NCBI RefSeq assembly: GCF_011806565.1
Contig: NZ_JAATOP010000004.1
Coordinates: 186,001 to 250,000 of the forward strand
DNA: 64,000 nt
Source: Marivivens donghaensis
GTDB taxonomy: Bacteria; Pseudomonadota; Alphaproteobacteria; Rhodobacterales; Rhodobacteraceae
Direction of reading: 5' to 3'
Made by a program: the position numbers and the translations under genes. The number at the start of each line of letters is the position of its first letter. Positions within the stretch are counted from its first letter, which is position 1. The notes under the pieces were generated by a model, which made no database searches, was not told the DNA's origin, and saw only the letters and a list, made by a program, of their open reading frames with translations. This document shows, piece after piece, positions 50,265-58,281 of this stretch.

Positions 50265-51454
50265 CAGGCGCCCGTCGAAGTTCCTTCGTTTGCCCTGCTA
50301 CCATCGGCTTTCGACTTCGCGGATGCTAGTGCCGATTTCAGTTCGAGTTCCATCTTTTGCAAATCTGCCTCAGCGGCGGCACGTTTCCGCTTGCCTTCGT
50401 CGGCAATGCTGAGGCTCTCGTCGATGGTCGCGATGAGCGTGGCATTGGCGAGTTTGACAGCTTCGATGTCGAAGACGCCGCGCTCCATTTCGGTGCGGAT
50501 AGTGGCGTTCGCCTGTTGGAGGTTCTTGGCGTTCGAGGTCAGCAATTCGTTCGTCAGATCGGTCGCCTCGCGCACGGCGCTGGCGGCTTCGGCGGATCGC
50601 TGGATGGTCACGGCCTGCGCCAGTTGGGTTTCCCACAGCGGCACAGTGTTGACGAGCGTCGAGTTGATCTTGGTCACGAGAGACTTGTCGTTCTCTTGCA
50701 CCAGACGGATCGACGGCAGCGACTGCATTGTCACCTGACGGGTCAGTTTCAGGTCGTGCACACGGCGTTCGAGGTCATCGCGGGCGGCACGCAGATCGCG
50801 AAGCTCCTGCGCAACCATGACACCGTTTTCTTCTGATGCGGCCTGCACTTCGGCATCCTTTGTAGGGATAATGGTGCTGTCGAGCTCGGCCAGCTTTGCC
50901 TCGCCCGCCGCGATGTAGAGCGCCAGTTCGTCGTAGAATTCCAGCGTCTTGATATAGAGCTGGTCGAGGCTCTCGATGTCCTTGATCAGCTCGTGCTCGT
51001 GGCGGAGCAGGTCGCTGGTGATACGGTCGATCTGGCCCTGCACTTCCTCGTATTTGGCGACGAACTTGGCCATCGGCTTGGCCTTGCCCATCAGACGCTC
51101 CCAGAAGGACGGCTTGCGGTTGGGGTCCAGTTCGCTGACGGAAAATCCGCGGATGGTGGACACGATTTCGCGCAGGGAATTGCCCGCGGGGCCGACCTCT
51201 TGGTTCTTGACGCCGCTCAGCATGGCTTGCGAAATCTGCTGAAGCTCGGCCTGCGCGCGGCTGCCGAACCGCACAATGGAGTTGGTGTCCGTGATGTCGA
51301 TTTCGGCCATGCGGCGCGAGATTTCGTCGGTCGTCGGCTGGTCCGCCTGATCGAGCGATACGGTGACGGCATTGGGCTCAGGCAGGACGGCGGCTGTCAC
51401 TTTTTGCACTTCGGCCAAGGTGGCTTCGGCCTTTGCGCGGACGTTCTCGGACAT
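50264..51454 (-). CDS. telA: TelA-family toxic-anion-resistance protein
   Basis: A 396-residue helical protein of the TelA/KlaA family (IVRFGSRAQAELQQISQAML, KPSFWERLMGKAKPMAKFVA, LDQLYIKTLEFYDELALYIA). The family is linked to tellurite and other toxic-anion or antimicrobial resistance and to membrane stress; biochemical function is unknown. The partner XpaC gene lies 12 bases upstream, and the DUF2927 lipoprotein gene follows with a one-base overlap. Confidence 0.88.
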   Translation of the reverse strand: MSENVRAKAEATLAEVQKVTAAVLPEPNAVTVSLDQADQPTTDEISRRMAEIDITDTNSIVRFGSRAQAELQQISQAMLSGVKNQEVGPAGNSLREIVSTIRGFSVSELDPNRKPSFWERLMGKAKPMAKFVAKYEEVQGQIDRITSDLLRHEHELIKDIESLDQLYIKTLEFYDELALYIAAGEAKLAELDSTIIPTKDAEVQAASEENGVMVAQELRDLRAARDDLERRVHDLKLTRQVTMQSLPSIRLVQENDKSLVTKINSTLVNTVPLWETQLAQAVTIQRSAEAASAVREATDLTNELLTSNAKNLQQANATIRTEMERGVFDIEAVKLANATLIATIDESLSIADEGKRKRAAAEADLQKMELELKSALASAKSKADGSRANEGTSTGA

Positions 51455-51466
51455 CGTATTCTCCTG

Positions 51467-52342
51467 TTAATCGGGCCTGACGCCCTCGCGTTGTAAACGG
51501 TCACGCAAAACCTTGATCTCGATATCCATATCGAGGCGGTTGTTCTCGCGCAGTTTGCCGGTCATGGCAGAAAAATTGGTTTGCAGGTCCGAGAGTAGCG
51601 CCTCGTATTCGGCGCGTGAATTCCCGTCATGGCTTTTGCTATAATGCTCCGCGAATTTCAGCGACGCATCGCGTGCACCCATCAGATAAACGCCAAGGTA
51701 CTTGCGGGCGCCAGTCAGATCGCGCGGATCGCTTTGCACGGTGTCTATCATCCGCTGCGCTTCAAACTGGAACGCAGCCACCCGCCCGTCGAGGCGGCGG
51801 TCGTTCAGCGTTTCGATCGTCCTGCGCATATCGGCGAGGTAAACCTCGGCCTCATCAACGACACGGTTCACGCGGCTGGCTTGAAAATCATCCACGCCTT
51901 CGGTGCGCTTGTCCTTCAACGGATCAACGCCGAACGCGGCGAGGTGCAGGGCAGTCCCTGCAATGCCAAAGATCGCCGCAGCCACAGAAGGGGAGCCATG
52001 GCTGAGCGCGGCCCCTGCAATGCCGAGGCCTGTCAGAACTCCGGCGAGGATCTTGCGAGGAAGGGCGGGGCGCTTGGCAATAGAGCGGGCGTTATAGGCC
52101 GCTTCGGCGCGCAGGCCGTCTCGCAGCAGCCACGCGCCGAGCGCCAGCACCGCCGCAGAAGGCAGCCCGAATGCCAGCGCAGTTGCACCGCCTTTGACCG
52201 AAAAGAACGCGAGCAAGCCCGCAGGCACGAACATCACATTGGAGCGTGCGCCGGCAGGATCGACCTTGCGGTTTTCAAACGGGCTGACATTGTCGCGGGA
52301 CTGCGGATCGGGGCTGTATTTGCCGCCATAGCGCTGCGCCAT
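51467..52342 (-). CDS. XpaC-like (5-bromo-4-chloroindolyl phosphate hydrolysis) membrane protein
   Basis: A 291-residue protein with a positively charged N-terminus, several hydrophobic helices at residues ~37-60 and 95-130 (GLPSAAVLALGAWLL, ILAGVLTGLGIAGAALSHG) and a helical cytosolic domain to the end. It is of the XpaC family, usually paired with TelA. The start is in a TGATG junction with the 28-aa miniprotein gene; a GTG one codon earlier is also possible. Confidence 0.8.
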   Translation of the reverse strand: MAQRYGGKYSPDPQSRDNVSPFENRKVDPAGARSNVMFVPAGLLAFFSVKGGATALAFGLPSAAVLALGAWLLRDGLRAEAAYNARSIAKRPALPRKILAGVLTGLGIAGAALSHGSPSVAAAIFGIAGTALHLAAFGVDPLKDKRTEGVDDFQASRVNRVVDEAEVYLADMRRTIETLNDRRLDGRVAAFQFEAQRMIDTVQSDPRDLTGARKYLGVYLMGARDASLKFAEHYSKSHDGNSRAEYEALLSDLQTNFSAMTGKLRENNRLDMDIEIKVLRDRLQREGVRPD

Positions 52343-52428
52343 CACATGCCTCCGACGAAACCGACAACGGTGCCGAAGAGCAGAAAAATAAGCAGGCCGT
52401 AAGCAATATGGCGAACGGGATCAGGCAT
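52342..52428 (-). CDS. 28-aa single-pass membrane miniprotein
   Basis: A short ORF (MPDPVRHIAYGLLIFLLFGT and eight more residues to VGGM), too short for gene finders, consisting mainly of one transmembrane helix with a basic N-terminus. It has a strong ribosome site (GAGGGA, five bases upstream), and its stop overlaps the XpaC start (TGATG). It leads the TelA/XpaC/SPFH operon and is probably a small regulatory or structural membrane subunit. Novelty beyond this window was not testable. Confidence 0.6.
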   Translation of the reverse strand: MPDPVRHIAYGLLIFLLFGTVVGFVGGM

Positions 52429-52563
52429 CCGGTCCCTCGTTATAAAGTGTCAGATCGCATTTAAGCGCTCGGCACTCCCAAACAAGGTAAAGGCATGGAA
52501 ATGCTGCCCCTGCGCGCCCACCGCTGGGTTCAGGATGGGCCGCACGGGGGCGTCTGGCAAGCC

Positions 52564-53643
52564 TTAGCGCGGCTTTTTCGGCGTGAACTTGCGCGGGCCC
52601 TTTGCGGGGCCTGCGTCATCGCGCGACCCGAAGGGCTTGCGGCCCGGTGCCTTGCTGCCGAAGGTTTTGCCACCTGCGGGGCGACCGTCGGTTGGTTTGC
52701 TGCCGAAGGTCTTGCCGCCTGCGGGGCGCCCGTCAGTCGGTTTGCTGCTGAAAGTCTTGCCGCCAGCGGGCTTACTGCCAGACTTCGCCGCCGATTTGCC
52801 GCCGACGGTCCGGCCGCCAGCGATCCGGCCCTTGGGGTGGGCGTCTTCGTTGCGGCGGGTGCGGACGGGCTTTTTCTTCGGCTCTTCGAGCGGCTGCATG
52901 TCACCGTCGAGGCCAAGCTGGTCGCGCAGGACGCGGCGCTTGATCTCTTCGACTTCGCCAGCCTTGAGGTTGCCGATTTGGAACGGACCGTAGGAGACGC
53001 GGATCAGGCGGTTCACGACCGCGCCGATGGCTTCCATCGCGCGGCGGATTTCGCGGTTCTTGCCTTCGCGGATCGAAATGGTGAGCCACGCATTCGCGCC
53101 CTGCTGGCGGTCGAACTGCACCTGCATTGGCTGGTACTTGACGCCTTCGACGTCGATACCAGCACGCAAACGGTCGAGGTCCAGCTTGCTCGCCTCGCCC
53201 TTGACGCGGACGCGGTAGCGGCGGAGCCAACCTGTCGACGGCAGTTCCAGACGGCGCTTCAACTCGCCATCGTTGGTCAGCAGCAGCAGACCCTCGGAAT
53301 TGAGGTCGAGGCGGCCAATGCTCATCACGCGCGGCATGTCTTCGGGAAGGGCAGAGAAGACCGTCGGGCGGTCTTTCTCGTCGCGTTCGGTGGTCACGAG
53401 ACCGGAGGGCTTGTGATACAGCCAAAGGCGCGCGGGTTCCGCAGCAGCCATCGGCGCGTCATCAATCATCACGCGGTCTTTGTCGGTCACGTTGAGAGCG
53501 GGGCTCTCGATGACCTTGCCATTCACCTTCACGCGGCCTTCCGCAATCATGCGTTCGGCTTCGCGGCGCGAGGCGACGCCTACGCGGGACAGAACTTTGG
53601 CGATGCGGTCGCCTTCCGGGGTCTCGTTGCTCATGTCGCCCAT
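52564..53643 (-). CDS. rluB: RluB/RsuA-type pseudouridine synthase with repetitive basic tail
   Basis: A 359-residue pseudouridine synthase that modifies rRNA. An S4 domain (residues ~10-70: DRIAKVLSRVGVASRREAER) is followed by the catalytic domain with SIGRLDLNSEGLLLLTNDGE (catalytic Asp) and REGKNREIRRAME. The last ~120 residues are a low-complexity basic tail with repeats of a 15-residue unit (GGKTFGSKPTDGRPA type), probably an RNA-binding tether. The start at 53643 has GGAG; 53634 is an alternative. Confidence 0.9.
   Translation of the reverse strand: MGDMSNETPEGDRIAKVLSRVGVASRREAERMIAEGRVKVNGKVIESPALNVTDKDRVMIDDAPMAAAEPARLWLYHKPSGLVTTERDEKDRPTVFSALPEDMPRVMSIGRLDLNSEGLLLLTNDGELKRRLELPSTGWLRRYRVRVKGEASKLDLDRLRAGIDVEGVKYQPMQVQFDRQQGANAWLTISIREGKNREIRRAMEAIGAVVNRLIRVSYGPFQIGNLKAGEVEEIKRRVLRDQLGLDGDMQPLEEPKKKPVRTRRNEDAHPKGRIAGGRTVGGKSAAKSGSKPAGGKTFSSKPTDGRPAGGKTFGSKPTDGRPAGGKTFGSKAPGRKPFGSRDDAGPAKGPRKFTPKKPR
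52640..52775. repeat. 45-bp tandem repeat inside the pseudouridine synthase gene
   Basis: About three copies of a 45-base unit beginning TGCTGCCGAAGGT on the plus strand encode the 15-residue Gly/Lys/Pro-rich repeat; copies differ by a few bases. Confidence 0.75.
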
Positions 53644-53704
53644 TAGACCACTCCGGCGTCGCAGTTCAATGTCCCGCGCAGGTTTTGCGCAATTTACCTC
53701 ACCG

Positions 53705-55105
53705 TCAGGCCAAGCTGGGCAGCCAGAGCACAATCGACGGGAAGGCGACGAGCAGGGCGATGGTAATGCCGTCCGCGACGAAGAACGGGGTCACGCCGCG
53801 GAACACGTCCTGCACGGTCAGGTCATCGCGCACACCGGCCACCACGAAGCAGTTCAGTCCGATGGGCGGTGTGATCAGGCAGAACTCCGCCATTTTCACC
53901 ACGAGGATGCCGAACCAGATCGCGCACATCGGGCCCGACATGCCGAAGGTGCTGTCTGCTGCCGACACCATCTCTCCGCCGTTGAGCGCCATGACAGCGG
54001 GATAAACGACGGGGAGGGTCAGGAGCATCATGCCGATGGCGTCCATGAACATGCCGAGCACAGCATAGGCCAACAGGATGCACACAAGGATCAGCATCGG
54101 CGACATCTCCAGCGAGGTCAGCCAGTCCGAAAACGCACCCGGCAGGTCGGCGAAGCCGAGGAAGCGGACGTAGATCAGCACGCCCCAGATGATAGTGAAG
54201 ATCATCACCGCGAGCTTTGCGGTTTCCAGCAGCGCGCCTTTGAACTCGCCCCAACGCATTCCGTTGTAGAGCGCCATGAGGAACACCACGAACGCACCGA
54301 TCGCGCCGCCTTCGGTCGGGGTGCCCCAAGCCTCTCCGCCGAACGGGTTGTAGACGAAGAGCACGATGGTCAGAACGACGATCAGGATTGGTGCGGCGGG
54401 GGGCAGGGCGGCAAAGCGCTCTTTCCACGTAAAACCGCCAACCGACGGGCCGAAACCTTTGATCGTCATGGCCATGCCGATGATCAGCAGCGCGTAGACG
54501 ATGGCCGAAAAGACACCGGGGATGAAGCCTGCCAGCAGCAGCTTGCCCACGTCCTGTTCCACGATGATCGCGTAGATCACGAGGATCGCGGAGGGCGGGA
54601 TCAGCGATGCAAGCGTGCCGCCTGCCGCCACGACACCTGCCGCGAAGCGTTTGTTGTAGCCGACCTCCAGCATTTCGGGGATCGCGATGCGGGCGAAAAC
54701 AGCGGAGGTCGCGATGGACGCGCCCGACACTGCCGCGAAGCCTGCGGTCGCAAAGACGGTCGCAACCGCCATGCCGCCCGGCACCCACGCGATCCAGCGC
54801 TTTGCGGCGGTAAACAGCGCCTTGGTCAGTCCCGCGTAATAGGCGAGGTAGCCGATGAGGATGAACGTCGGGATGAGGCTCAGCGCTTGGCTCGCGACCT
54901 TCGAATGAGGCACCTGACCGCCGGTTTTCACGGCGACCTCCAAGGCCCACATGAATTGCGCGGGGTCATAGCCCTTCTTCGCCCAGAAAATCCAGATCAG
55001 GCCGGTCAGACCTGCGAGGCCCGCCGCGAATGCAACGCGCATCCCGAGGATGACCATGACCAAAAGTCCGGCAGAGACCACGAGACCGATTTCAATACTT
55101 TCCAT
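53705..55105 (-). CDS. TRAP transporter large permease (DctM-like)
   Basis: A 466-residue membrane protein starting MESIEIGLVVSAGL; the upstream open frame to 55258 is spurious. It has about twelve helices with DctM blocks FAAVSGASIATSAVFARIAI, GGTLASLIPPSAILVIYAII, GTPTEGGAIGAF and LITPPIGLNCFVV. It works with the small and binding subunits encoded 5' of it to import an organic acid with Na+. Confidence 0.93.
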   Translation of the reverse strand: MESIEIGLVVSAGLLVMVILGMRVAFAAGLAGLTGLIWIFWAKKGYDPAQFMWALEVAVKTGGQVPHSKVASQALSLIPTFILIGYLAYYAGLTKALFTAAKRWIAWVPGGMAVATVFATAGFAAVSGASIATSAVFARIAIPEMLEVGYNKRFAAGVVAAGGTLASLIPPSAILVIYAIIVEQDVGKLLLAGFIPGVFSAIVYALLIIGMAMTIKGFGPSVGGFTWKERFAALPPAAPILIVVLTIVLFVYNPFGGEAWGTPTEGGAIGAFVVFLMALYNGMRWGEFKGALLETAKLAVMIFTIIWGVLIYVRFLGFADLPGAFSDWLTSLEMSPMLILVCILLAYAVLGMFMDAIGMMLLTLPVVYPAVMALNGGEMVSAADSTFGMSGPMCAIWFGILVVKMAEFCLITPPIGLNCFVVAGVRDDLTVQDVFRGVTPFFVADGITIALLVAFPSIVLWLPSLA

Positions 55106-55116
55106 GTCCGGTCTCC

Positions 55117-55746
55117 TTAGTCGTGACCAGAGACCTGTTCGGCCTCTTGTGCAGCTTGGGTTGCGACGTCGACCGGCAGAGGCACGGCCACCGGCTCGGT
55201 TTCGCCCGTGATGATCGCTTTGGTGTAGGATGCGAGTTGCAGCACGAGCCGCACGCACAGCACCGAAAATGCGACCGGCGCGAGCAGTTTGGCGGGCCAG
55301 ATCGGCAGGCCGATGTCCATCGTGCTGTCACGGCTCCACAGCGGCATCGACATGTCAAAGCTGCGCTGGAAGTGCGCGTAGGAGCCCCAGACCAGCAGGA
55401 CCATGAGGACAAGGATCGCAAACGTGGTGATCCATTCCGCAATGAACAGCGGGCGGCCCGATAGCCTGCCGACCAGCATATCCATGCGGATATGGCCGCC
55501 ATCGCGCTGCGTGAACGAGATGCCCATGAACGCGATCAGCGGCATCGCCTGCTGGATCCAGTCCACATATCCGGGCAGGGGGTCGTTGAAGAAATTACGC
55601 GACGAGACCGAAAACACCGCCAGCAGCATCAGGCCGAACACGGTCAGGCCACTAACGAGCGCGAGCAGTTTTTCGAGTTTGTAGAAGTTCCGGTCCAGAC
55701 GGCTGAGTATGCTGTCGTCTTCCAGAACCGAGGCAGATCCGGCCAT
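55117..55746 (-). CDS. TRAP transporter small permease (DctQ-like)
   Basis: A 209-residue protein with four transmembrane helices (LLALVSGLTVFGLMLLAVFS, WIQQAMPLIAFMGISF, FIAEWITTFAILVLMVLLVW, LAPVAFSVLCVRLVLQLA). The start at 55746 (AGGA upstream) is preferred over 55794. It forms the membrane complex with the large permease, 11 bases downstream. Confidence 0.88.
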   Translation of the reverse strand: MAGSASVLEDDSILSRLDRNFYKLEKLLALVSGLTVFGLMLLAVFSVSSRNFFNDPLPGYVDWIQQAMPLIAFMGISFTQRDGGHIRMDMLVGRLSGRPLFIAEWITTFAILVLMVLLVWGSYAHFQRSFDMSMPLWSRDSTMDIGLPIWPAKLLAPVAFSVLCVRLVLQLASYTKAIITGETEPVAVPLPVDVATQAAQEAEQVSGHD

Positions 55747-55819
55747 GGCGCGGTCCTTTCCATAGGCTGAACCCCGCGCTGCGAATGGCGGCACGGGGAA
55801 AGCTGCGTTCGTGAGTGGG

Positions 55820-56830
55820 TTACTGCCCTTCGGCTACCATTCCCGAAACGAGGTCGTAGAGTTCCTGCGCAGGCAGACCGCGTGCGTTGTTCTCTTCGAT
55901 CCATGCGTCGGCAGCCGGTCCGGCAGCAGCTTCGCGGAACGCCGCGATCTCGTCATCGGAGAATGAAACCTGTTCGACGCCCTTTTCTTCGAGCAGCGGC
56001 CACCACTTGGCCATGGTCTCGTTCTCGTAATACTCGATGTAGTAATCGAGTGCCTCTTCGACCGAGCCATCCAGCGCCGCACGCTCGTCGTCGGTCAGTG
56101 CCTCATAGGCGTCGATGTTCACGACCACAGGGCAGTTCACCGCGCCAGGGTTGAGGTTGCTGGTCCACCAAGTCGCGTTCTCGATCGTGCCGAAGGACAT
56201 GTGGGCGTGCGGCGCAAAGGAGGCCGCGCGGATCACGCCGCTGTCCATGGCCTGACGCACTTCGGTGGCCGACATGGAAGTCGGAACAGCGCCGACAGCG
56301 CCCAGAGCCGCACCGATACCGCCCGTGGCACGAACGGTCAGGCCGTCAAAGTTGTCGATGCTCGACGGGACATCGCCGACGCCAGCAAGGTTGTACTGCG
56401 GCAGGGGCGACGGCATCAGCAGCTTGGCGTTCCAACGTGCGAGGTCGGCAGCAACCGCCGGATGTTCGTAGACGGCCATCGAAATATCGCGCTCTTGCTC
56501 GAGCGACGAGATACCGAGGAACGGCAGTTCCATCACGGTGATCGACGGGTTCTTGTCGGGGTGGTAGCCCGCGCAGAACTGCGCCATCTCGAACGCGCCG
56601 ATTTCGATGCCGTCGAGGTTTTCGGTGTTCTTCGACAGACCGCCGTAGGAGATGTTCAGGGTGAACTCGCCGCCGGTTTTTTCCGAAACGAGTTCGGCCA
56701 GCTTCTCGACGTGTTCGGTGAACGCACGGCGCTTACCCCAGAGCGAGACGTTCCATTCGGTGGCCATGCCTTCGGACGCGAAAGCAACGGCGAGCGCCGC
56801 GATGGCACCGCGGGTCAGAAATTTGGTCAT
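55820..56830 (-). CDS. TRAP transporter solute-binding protein (DctP-type)
   Basis: A 336-residue periplasmic binding protein with a signal peptide (residues 1-23; start MTKFLTRGAIAALAVAFASE with GGAGGAGAT upstream). Resemblance to DctP/TakP-like proteins is seen in DGLTVRATGGIGAALGAVGA (Arg for ligand carboxylate) and ATEVRQAMDSGVIRAA. The ligand is likely a carboxylate. It is the first gene of the TRAP operon and is downstream of, and in the same orientation as, the two-component genes. Confidence 0.9.
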   Translation of the reverse strand: MTKFLTRGAIAALAVAFASEGMATEWNVSLWGKRRAFTEHVEKLAELVSEKTGGEFTLNISYGGLSKNTENLDGIEIGAFEMAQFCAGYHPDKNPSITVMELPFLGISSLEQERDISMAVYEHPAVAADLARWNAKLLMPSPLPQYNLAGVGDVPSSIDNFDGLTVRATGGIGAALGAVGAVPTSMSATEVRQAMDSGVIRAASFAPHAHMSFGTIENATWWTSNLNPGAVNCPVVVNIDAYEALTDDERAALDGSVEEALDYYIEYYENETMAKWWPLLEEKGVEQVSFSDDEIAAFREAAAGPAADAWIEENNARGLPAQELYDLVSGMVAEGQ

Positions 56831-56943
56831 GATCTCCTCCCAGAGATTTTTGTTTCCTCGGGAGTAGTCTGCTCTTTTTTTCGTGATCGCCCTATGAGGG
56901 ATTTCGCCCATTGATCGGACGCTGCCCTGCGGATTTCCGCAGG

Positions 56944-58281
56944 CTACAAAAGCGCGTCTTTGTTCAGCCCCAGCTTCACGATTTTCTCGTTGAGGGTGCG
57001 CCTCCCGATACCGAGAGCTTCGGCCGCCGCGTCCATGCGGCCCTTGTGGGCTTTGATGGCTTTTCCGATCAGCTCGCGTTCGAATGCGGCGACGGCTTCG
57101 CGCAGGGTTTCGGGCACGTCATCCAGTTGATCGGTGCGCAGCGCCTCGGCGATCGAACCGCCCCCGCGCCGCGCCAGAAGGATGCGCCGTTCGCAGACGT
57201 TGCGCAATTCGCGCACATTGCCCGGCCAGTCGTGCGCGAGCAGGGCGGCGGTGTCCTCGTTCGACAGCGCTTGGCGGTCGATCTCGTAGACGCTCGCGAA
57301 TTCATCGAGGAAATGCGCGGCCAGTAACATGACGTCGTCACGGCGGTTCCGCAGGGCGGGGATGTTCAGCACAACCGTGTTCAGACGGAACAGAAGATCC
57401 TGCCGTAGCCGCCCGTCGCTGACCGCCTGATCCACGTCCTCGTTCGTGGCAGACAGGAACCGCAGATTGACGGGCACAGGTTCGGTGCCGCCGATGGGAA
57501 GCACCTGTTTGTCCTCGATAATCCGCAAAAGCTTGGCCTGCACGGCCAGCGGAGCGGAGCAAATTTCATCAAGGAAAAGCGTCCCGCCCGACGCCGCCAG
57601 CAAACGCCCGTCGCTTTCGCCGTGCTTGCCGAACATCTCGACTTCGAACGTGTCGGGCGACAGTGCCGCGCAGTTCAGCGCAAGGAATGGCGCAGCGGGA
57701 TCAGGGCCGAGGTCATGCAGCGCGCGGGCCACGAGCTCCTTCCCCGTGCCCGTTTCACCCTGCACCATGATCGGCGTGTCGAGCGTGGCAAAGTCAATGA
57801 TATCGGTGCGCAGGTTCCGCACGGCCTCCGTCTGTCCGAGGAGCAGGCGATCAAGGCCGGACAGCTGGATCAGCCGTTCTTGCAGGCGCTCGTTGGTCTT
57901 CTGCATCCGGTTCTGCTCTGCCGCGTGGCGCAGGATTGTCAGCAGGCGGCGCGGCTCGTAGGGCTTTTCGACAAAGCTATACGCGCCGCTCTGCATCGCA
58001 TTAACCGCCATCGGGATGTCGCCGTGGGCAGAGATCAGAACCACAGGCGGCGAGGTGGATTTGTCGAGCGAAGCCAAGAGCTCGGTCCCTGTCATCCCCG
58101 GCATTCGCACGTCCGACAGGATGACATCGGGCATGAAGTCTGCCGCGAGGTCTTGGGTCTTTTCGGCGCGGGCCAAGGCGCTGACCTCCCAGCCTGCGGC
58201 CTCTAGCAGTTCGACCAGCGACAGGCGCATGGCTTTGTCGTCGTCCACCACGATGATGCGGAAGGGCTGGCCGGAGATCAT
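56944..58281 (-). CDS. NtrC-family response regulator (DctD-like) lacking the GAFTGA loop
   Basis: A 445-residue REC-AAA+-Fis protein. Phospho-acceptor Asp57 is in DVILSDVRMPGMTG, Walker A is QGETGTGKELVARAL, Walker B GGTLFLDEI, sensor region FLSATNEDV, and a Fis-type helix-turn-helix is at the C-terminus (AEALGIGRRTLNEKIVKLGL). The segment between EMFGKHGESDGRLLA and Walker B has no GAFTGA, the loop needed to contact sigma-54. The regulator therefore probably acts with another sigma factor, as known for Rhodobacter NtrC. It overlaps the kinase gene by four bases. Confidence 0.92.
   Translation of the reverse strand: MISGQPFRIIVVDDDKAMRLSLVELLEAAGWEVSALARAEKTQDLAADFMPDVILSDVRMPGMTGTELLASLDKSTSPPVVLISAHGDIPMAVNAMQSGAYSFVEKPYEPRRLLTILRHAAEQNRMQKTNERLQERLIQLSGLDRLLLGQTEAVRNLRTDIIDFATLDTPIMVQGETGTGKELVARALHDLGPDPAAPFLALNCAALSPDTFEVEMFGKHGESDGRLLAASGGTLFLDEICSAPLAVQAKLLRIIEDKQVLPIGGTEPVPVNLRFLSATNEDVDQAVSDGRLRQDLLFRLNTVVLNIPALRNRRDDVMLLAAHFLDEFASVYEIDRQALSNEDTAALLAHDWPGNVRELRNVCERRILLARRGGGSIAEALRTDQLDDVPETLREAVAAFERELIGKAIKAHKGRMDAAAEALGIGRRTLNEKIVKLGLNKDALL

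Noticed and set aside
53480-55120. Open frame of 546 codons opposite the TRAP large permease
   Set aside because: His/Arg/Asp-rich composition typical of antisense frames of membrane genes.
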